Assembly: GCA_965218625.1 (NCBI GenBank)
Contig: CBDCLG010000012.1
Coordinates: 62,001 to 126,000 of the forward strand
DNA length: 64,000 nucleotides
Direction of reading: 5' to 3'
Source: Bin5 sp965218625
GTDB lineage: Bacteria > Chloroflexota > Anaerolineae > Caldilineales > Caldilineaceae
This document shows, piece after piece, positions 62,286 through 64,000 of the stretch. Each line of letters opens with the position of its first letter. The first letter of the stretch is position 1. The notes beneath the pieces are model-generated. The model was not told the origin of the DNA, ran no database searches, and worked only from the letters and a program-made list of their open reading frames with translations. A program made the translations under genes and the position numbers.

Positions 62286-63167
62286 ATGGAGGGAATCGTT
62301 GAACAGGCCAGGCCTGCCGTGCTCTTTGCGCTGCAGGAGGACATTGGGGACGGTGACGTAACATCGCTGGCGACGATCCAGCCGGATATGGAGGCTGAGG
62401 GCCTGTTCTTGGCGAAAGCGCCCGGGGTCATTGCCGGGCTGGAGATCGTCGAAATTGTCTATCAGGTGCTGGAAGAGGAGTTTGCGCCGGGCGGCGGGCT
62501 TGGTTCGAGAGAGGAATCGGCGCCGGTCCGGTTTTGCGCATATGTGGATGAAGGTGAATCGGTTGAGGCGGGAACGGTCGTCGCCCGGGCGGCCGGAGGG
62601 GCGCAAAGCCTGCTGACTGCGGAGCGGGTGGCGTTGAACTTCCTGCAGCGGATGTCCGGCATTGCGACGATGACCAAGCGCTACGTGGAGGCGGCAAAAG
62701 GGAGCGCCGCCGTCATCCTGGATACGCGCAAGACGGCGCCGGGGCTGCGTTTTTTTGACAAGAGGGCGGTGGCGCGGGGCGGGGGCGAGAATCATCGCTT
62801 CGGCCTTTTCGATATGGCGCTGATAAAGGACAATCACATTGCTGCGGCGGGCGGTATCACGCCTGCGGTGCAGCGCGTACGGGCCCGCAATAACGGAGTT
62901 CCGATCGAAGTGGAGGTCGCGGATTTCACCCAGCTGGAGGAAGCGCTCGCCCTCGACCTGGACCGGATTCTGCTAGACAATATGACGGCGGAACAGATCG
63001 GCGAGGCGGTTCGAATCGCCGGCGGCCGTACGCCCCTCGAAGCTTCCGGCGGCGTGAACCTGGACAATGTGGCTGCGATTGCCGCCACCGGCGTCGACTC
63101 GATTTCAGTAGGCGCGCTTACGCACTCAGTCCCGGCGCTGGACATCAGTTTCGACCTGGTTCAGTGA
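62286..63167 (+). CDS. nadC: Nicotinate-nucleotide pyrophosphorylase (carboxylating)
   Basis: 293 residues. ALQEDIGDGDVTSLATIQ, ERVALNFLQRMSGIATMT, LDTRKTAPGLRFFDKRAV, and ALIKDNHIAAAGGI, with SGGVNLDNVAAIAATGVDSISVGALTHS at the end, are all quinolinate phosphoribosyltransferase motifs including the Arg/Lys residues for quinolinate and PRPP. It converts quinolinate to nicotinate mononucleotide. Followed by nadA 55 bp later. A nadB (aspartate oxidase) gene is not in view and must lie elsewhere. Confidence 0.96.
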   Translation: MEGIVEQARPAVLFALQEDIGDGDVTSLATIQPDMEAEGLFLAKAPGVIAGLEIVEIVYQVLEEEFAPGGGLGSREESAPVRFCAYVDEGESVEAGTVVARAAGGAQSLLTAERVALNFLQRMSGIATMTKRYVEAAKGSAAVILDTRKTAPGLRFFDKRAVARGGGENHRFGLFDMALIKDNHIAAAGGITPAVQRVRARNNGVPIEVEVADFTQLEEALALDLDRILLDNMTAEQIGEAVRIAGGRTPLEASGGVNLDNVAAIAATGVDSISVGALTHSVPALDISFDLVQ

Positions 63168-63222
63168 CGGGGCGGCGAAGGATATCGACACGAGACTTGC
63201 AATTCGGAATGAGGAACGACCC

Positions 63223-64000
63223 ATGACGATGGCAACGAAAGCATCACCCCTGGCAGAGCTCACCGATGCCGGGCTGATGTACGAGGCTCTCGCGCGCAAG
63301 CTGCACAATGTGGCGCTGGACGTTGAGTTACGTATTAAGGCCGACTTGGCCGCGCAGATCAACCGCCTGAAGAAGGAACGGAATGCCGTCATTCTCGGCC
63401 ACAACTACATGGAAGCAGCGCTCTTCCATTCGATCCCCGATTTTGTCGGCGACTCGCTCTACCTGAGCCGGATGGCGGCGCAGACCGATAAGGATGTGAT
63501 CGTATTCTGCGGGGTCGAATTCATGGCGGAGACGGCCAAGATACTCAGCCCTGACAAGACGGTCCTGCTGCCGGCGGAGAAGGCGGGTTGCTCGCTGGCG
63601 GCCAGCATCACAGGGGAGGACGTGCGGCGTCTCAAGGCGCAATACCCCGGCGTACCGGTGGTCACCTACGTGAATACCTATGCCGACGTCAAGGCCGAGA
63701 CCGATGTCTGCTGCACGAGCGGCAATGCGGTCGCGGTGGTCAACTCTCTGGATTCGGACCGGGTCATCTTCATTCCCGACGAGTATCTGGCGAGGAACGT
63801 GGCGCAAGAGACGGGCAAGCAGATCATCATTCCCCGCGACGTGGGCGGGAATACTCTTGACGGCGACCTTACCGATCCGCAGACGCTCGACGCAGAGACG
63901 GGCCATCCGATCATCCCGCTTGATACTGAGGCTTTTGACCTGATCGGCTGGCACGGGCGCTGCGAGGTCCACGAGAAGTTCACCGTGCAGGATATTGAGA
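63223..64000 (+). CDS. nadA: Quinolinate synthase A (3' end cut by window edge)
   Basis: About 259 residues visible. VILGHNYMEAALFHSIPDFVGDSLYLSRMAAQ, VFCGVEFMAETAKIL with a cluster Cys at 96, KAGCSLAASI, TYVNTYADVKAETDVCCTSGNAV and GWHGRCEVHEKFT all match NadA. These hold the iron-sulfur Cys residues seen so far; the last Cys lies beyond the edge. The enzyme condenses iminoaspartate with DHAP to give quinolinate. GAGGA 7 nt before ATG 63223 sets the start. HNYM replaces the common HNYQ. Confidence 0.95.
   Translation, partial: MTMATKASPLAELTDAGLMYEALARKLHNVALDVELRIKADLAAQINRLKKERNAVILGHNYMEAALFHSIPDFVGDSLYLSRMAAQTDKDVIVFCGVEFMAETAKILSPDKTVLLPAEKAGCSLAASITGEDVRRLKAQYPGVPVVTYVNTYADVKAETDVCCTSGNAVAVVNSLDSDRVIFIPDEYLARNVAQETGKQIIIPRDVGGNTLDGDLTDPQTLDAETGHPIIPLDTEAFDLIGWHGRCEVHEKFTVQDIE

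Overview
The window is high-GC, densely coded bacterial chromosome. No rRNA, tRNA, CRISPR array, insertion sequence or phage gene was recognised. The mix of an A2-type cytochrome c oxidase cluster, TrmFO, a large set of family-level sugar-acid and carbohydrate enzymes, several MFS transporters and a signal-less Vps10/sortilin-like protein fits an uncultured Chloroflexota, perhaps Caldilineae-like. That placement is inference from gene content and protein style, not from a marker tree.

Layout. 1-5 kb: a YfhO-type membrane protein (cut by the left edge) and a polyprenol-phosphate GT2 with an ATGA overlap, divergent from an SH3b lipoprotein. 5-12 kb: trmFO divergent from pyrimidine-nucleoside phosphorylase, then a minus-strand run mltG > periplasmic-binding-like lipoprotein > GT4. 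11.8-14.6 kb: an Amt-family protein lacking both channel histidines, thpR, and a SCO1-type copper chaperone. 15-22 kb: glyA-radA-O-methyltransferase on plus; hinT, a thiamine-binding MTH1187-family protein and leuS on minus. 22-29 kb: a sugar-acid and esterified/sulfated glycan catabolic block (enolase-superfamily dehydratase, sulfatase, amidohydrolase, msrA, mannonate dehydratase, acetylxylan-esterase-like hydrolase). 29-47 kb: a 1062-residue beta-propeller protein, four MFS carriers, nucleoside hydrolase, a second amidohydrolase, a Yip1-like protein, an AHSA1/SRPBCC protein, a VOC protein, a sugar isomerase/oxidoreductase pair and two tandem beta-lactamase-fold serine hydrolases. 47-54 kb: a complete aerobic terminal oxidase cluster reading coxB-coxA-coxD-coxC-ctaG-unknown-surf1 from a textbook promoter. 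54-64 kb: a tyrosine-recombinase homologue that has lost most catalytic residues, rsmA-lepA, a divergent Lgt-like protein, thiN, a DUF456/epimerase/His-rich membrane protein operon, and nadC-nadA (nadA cut by the right edge).

How the parts work together. SCO1, CtaG and SURF1 are the copper/heme assembly factors for the oxidase encoded at 50.0-53.7 kb. The 22-29 kb and 37-43 kb blocks look like scavenging of sulfated or acetylated uronate-containing glycans and nucleosides, with MFS carriers for uptake or export. No transcription regulator is encoded here, but a perfect 20-bp palindrome at 40059-40078 is a good operator candidate.

The most unusual items are the Amt homologue without its twin-His pair, the active-site-degenerate recombinase homologue under its own strong promoter, the His-rich polytopic membrane protein at 60851-61972, the Lgt-like protein that departs from the Lgt signature, and several short periodic or palindromic intergenic repeats. 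I did not find a clearly new multi-gene defence or mobile system.
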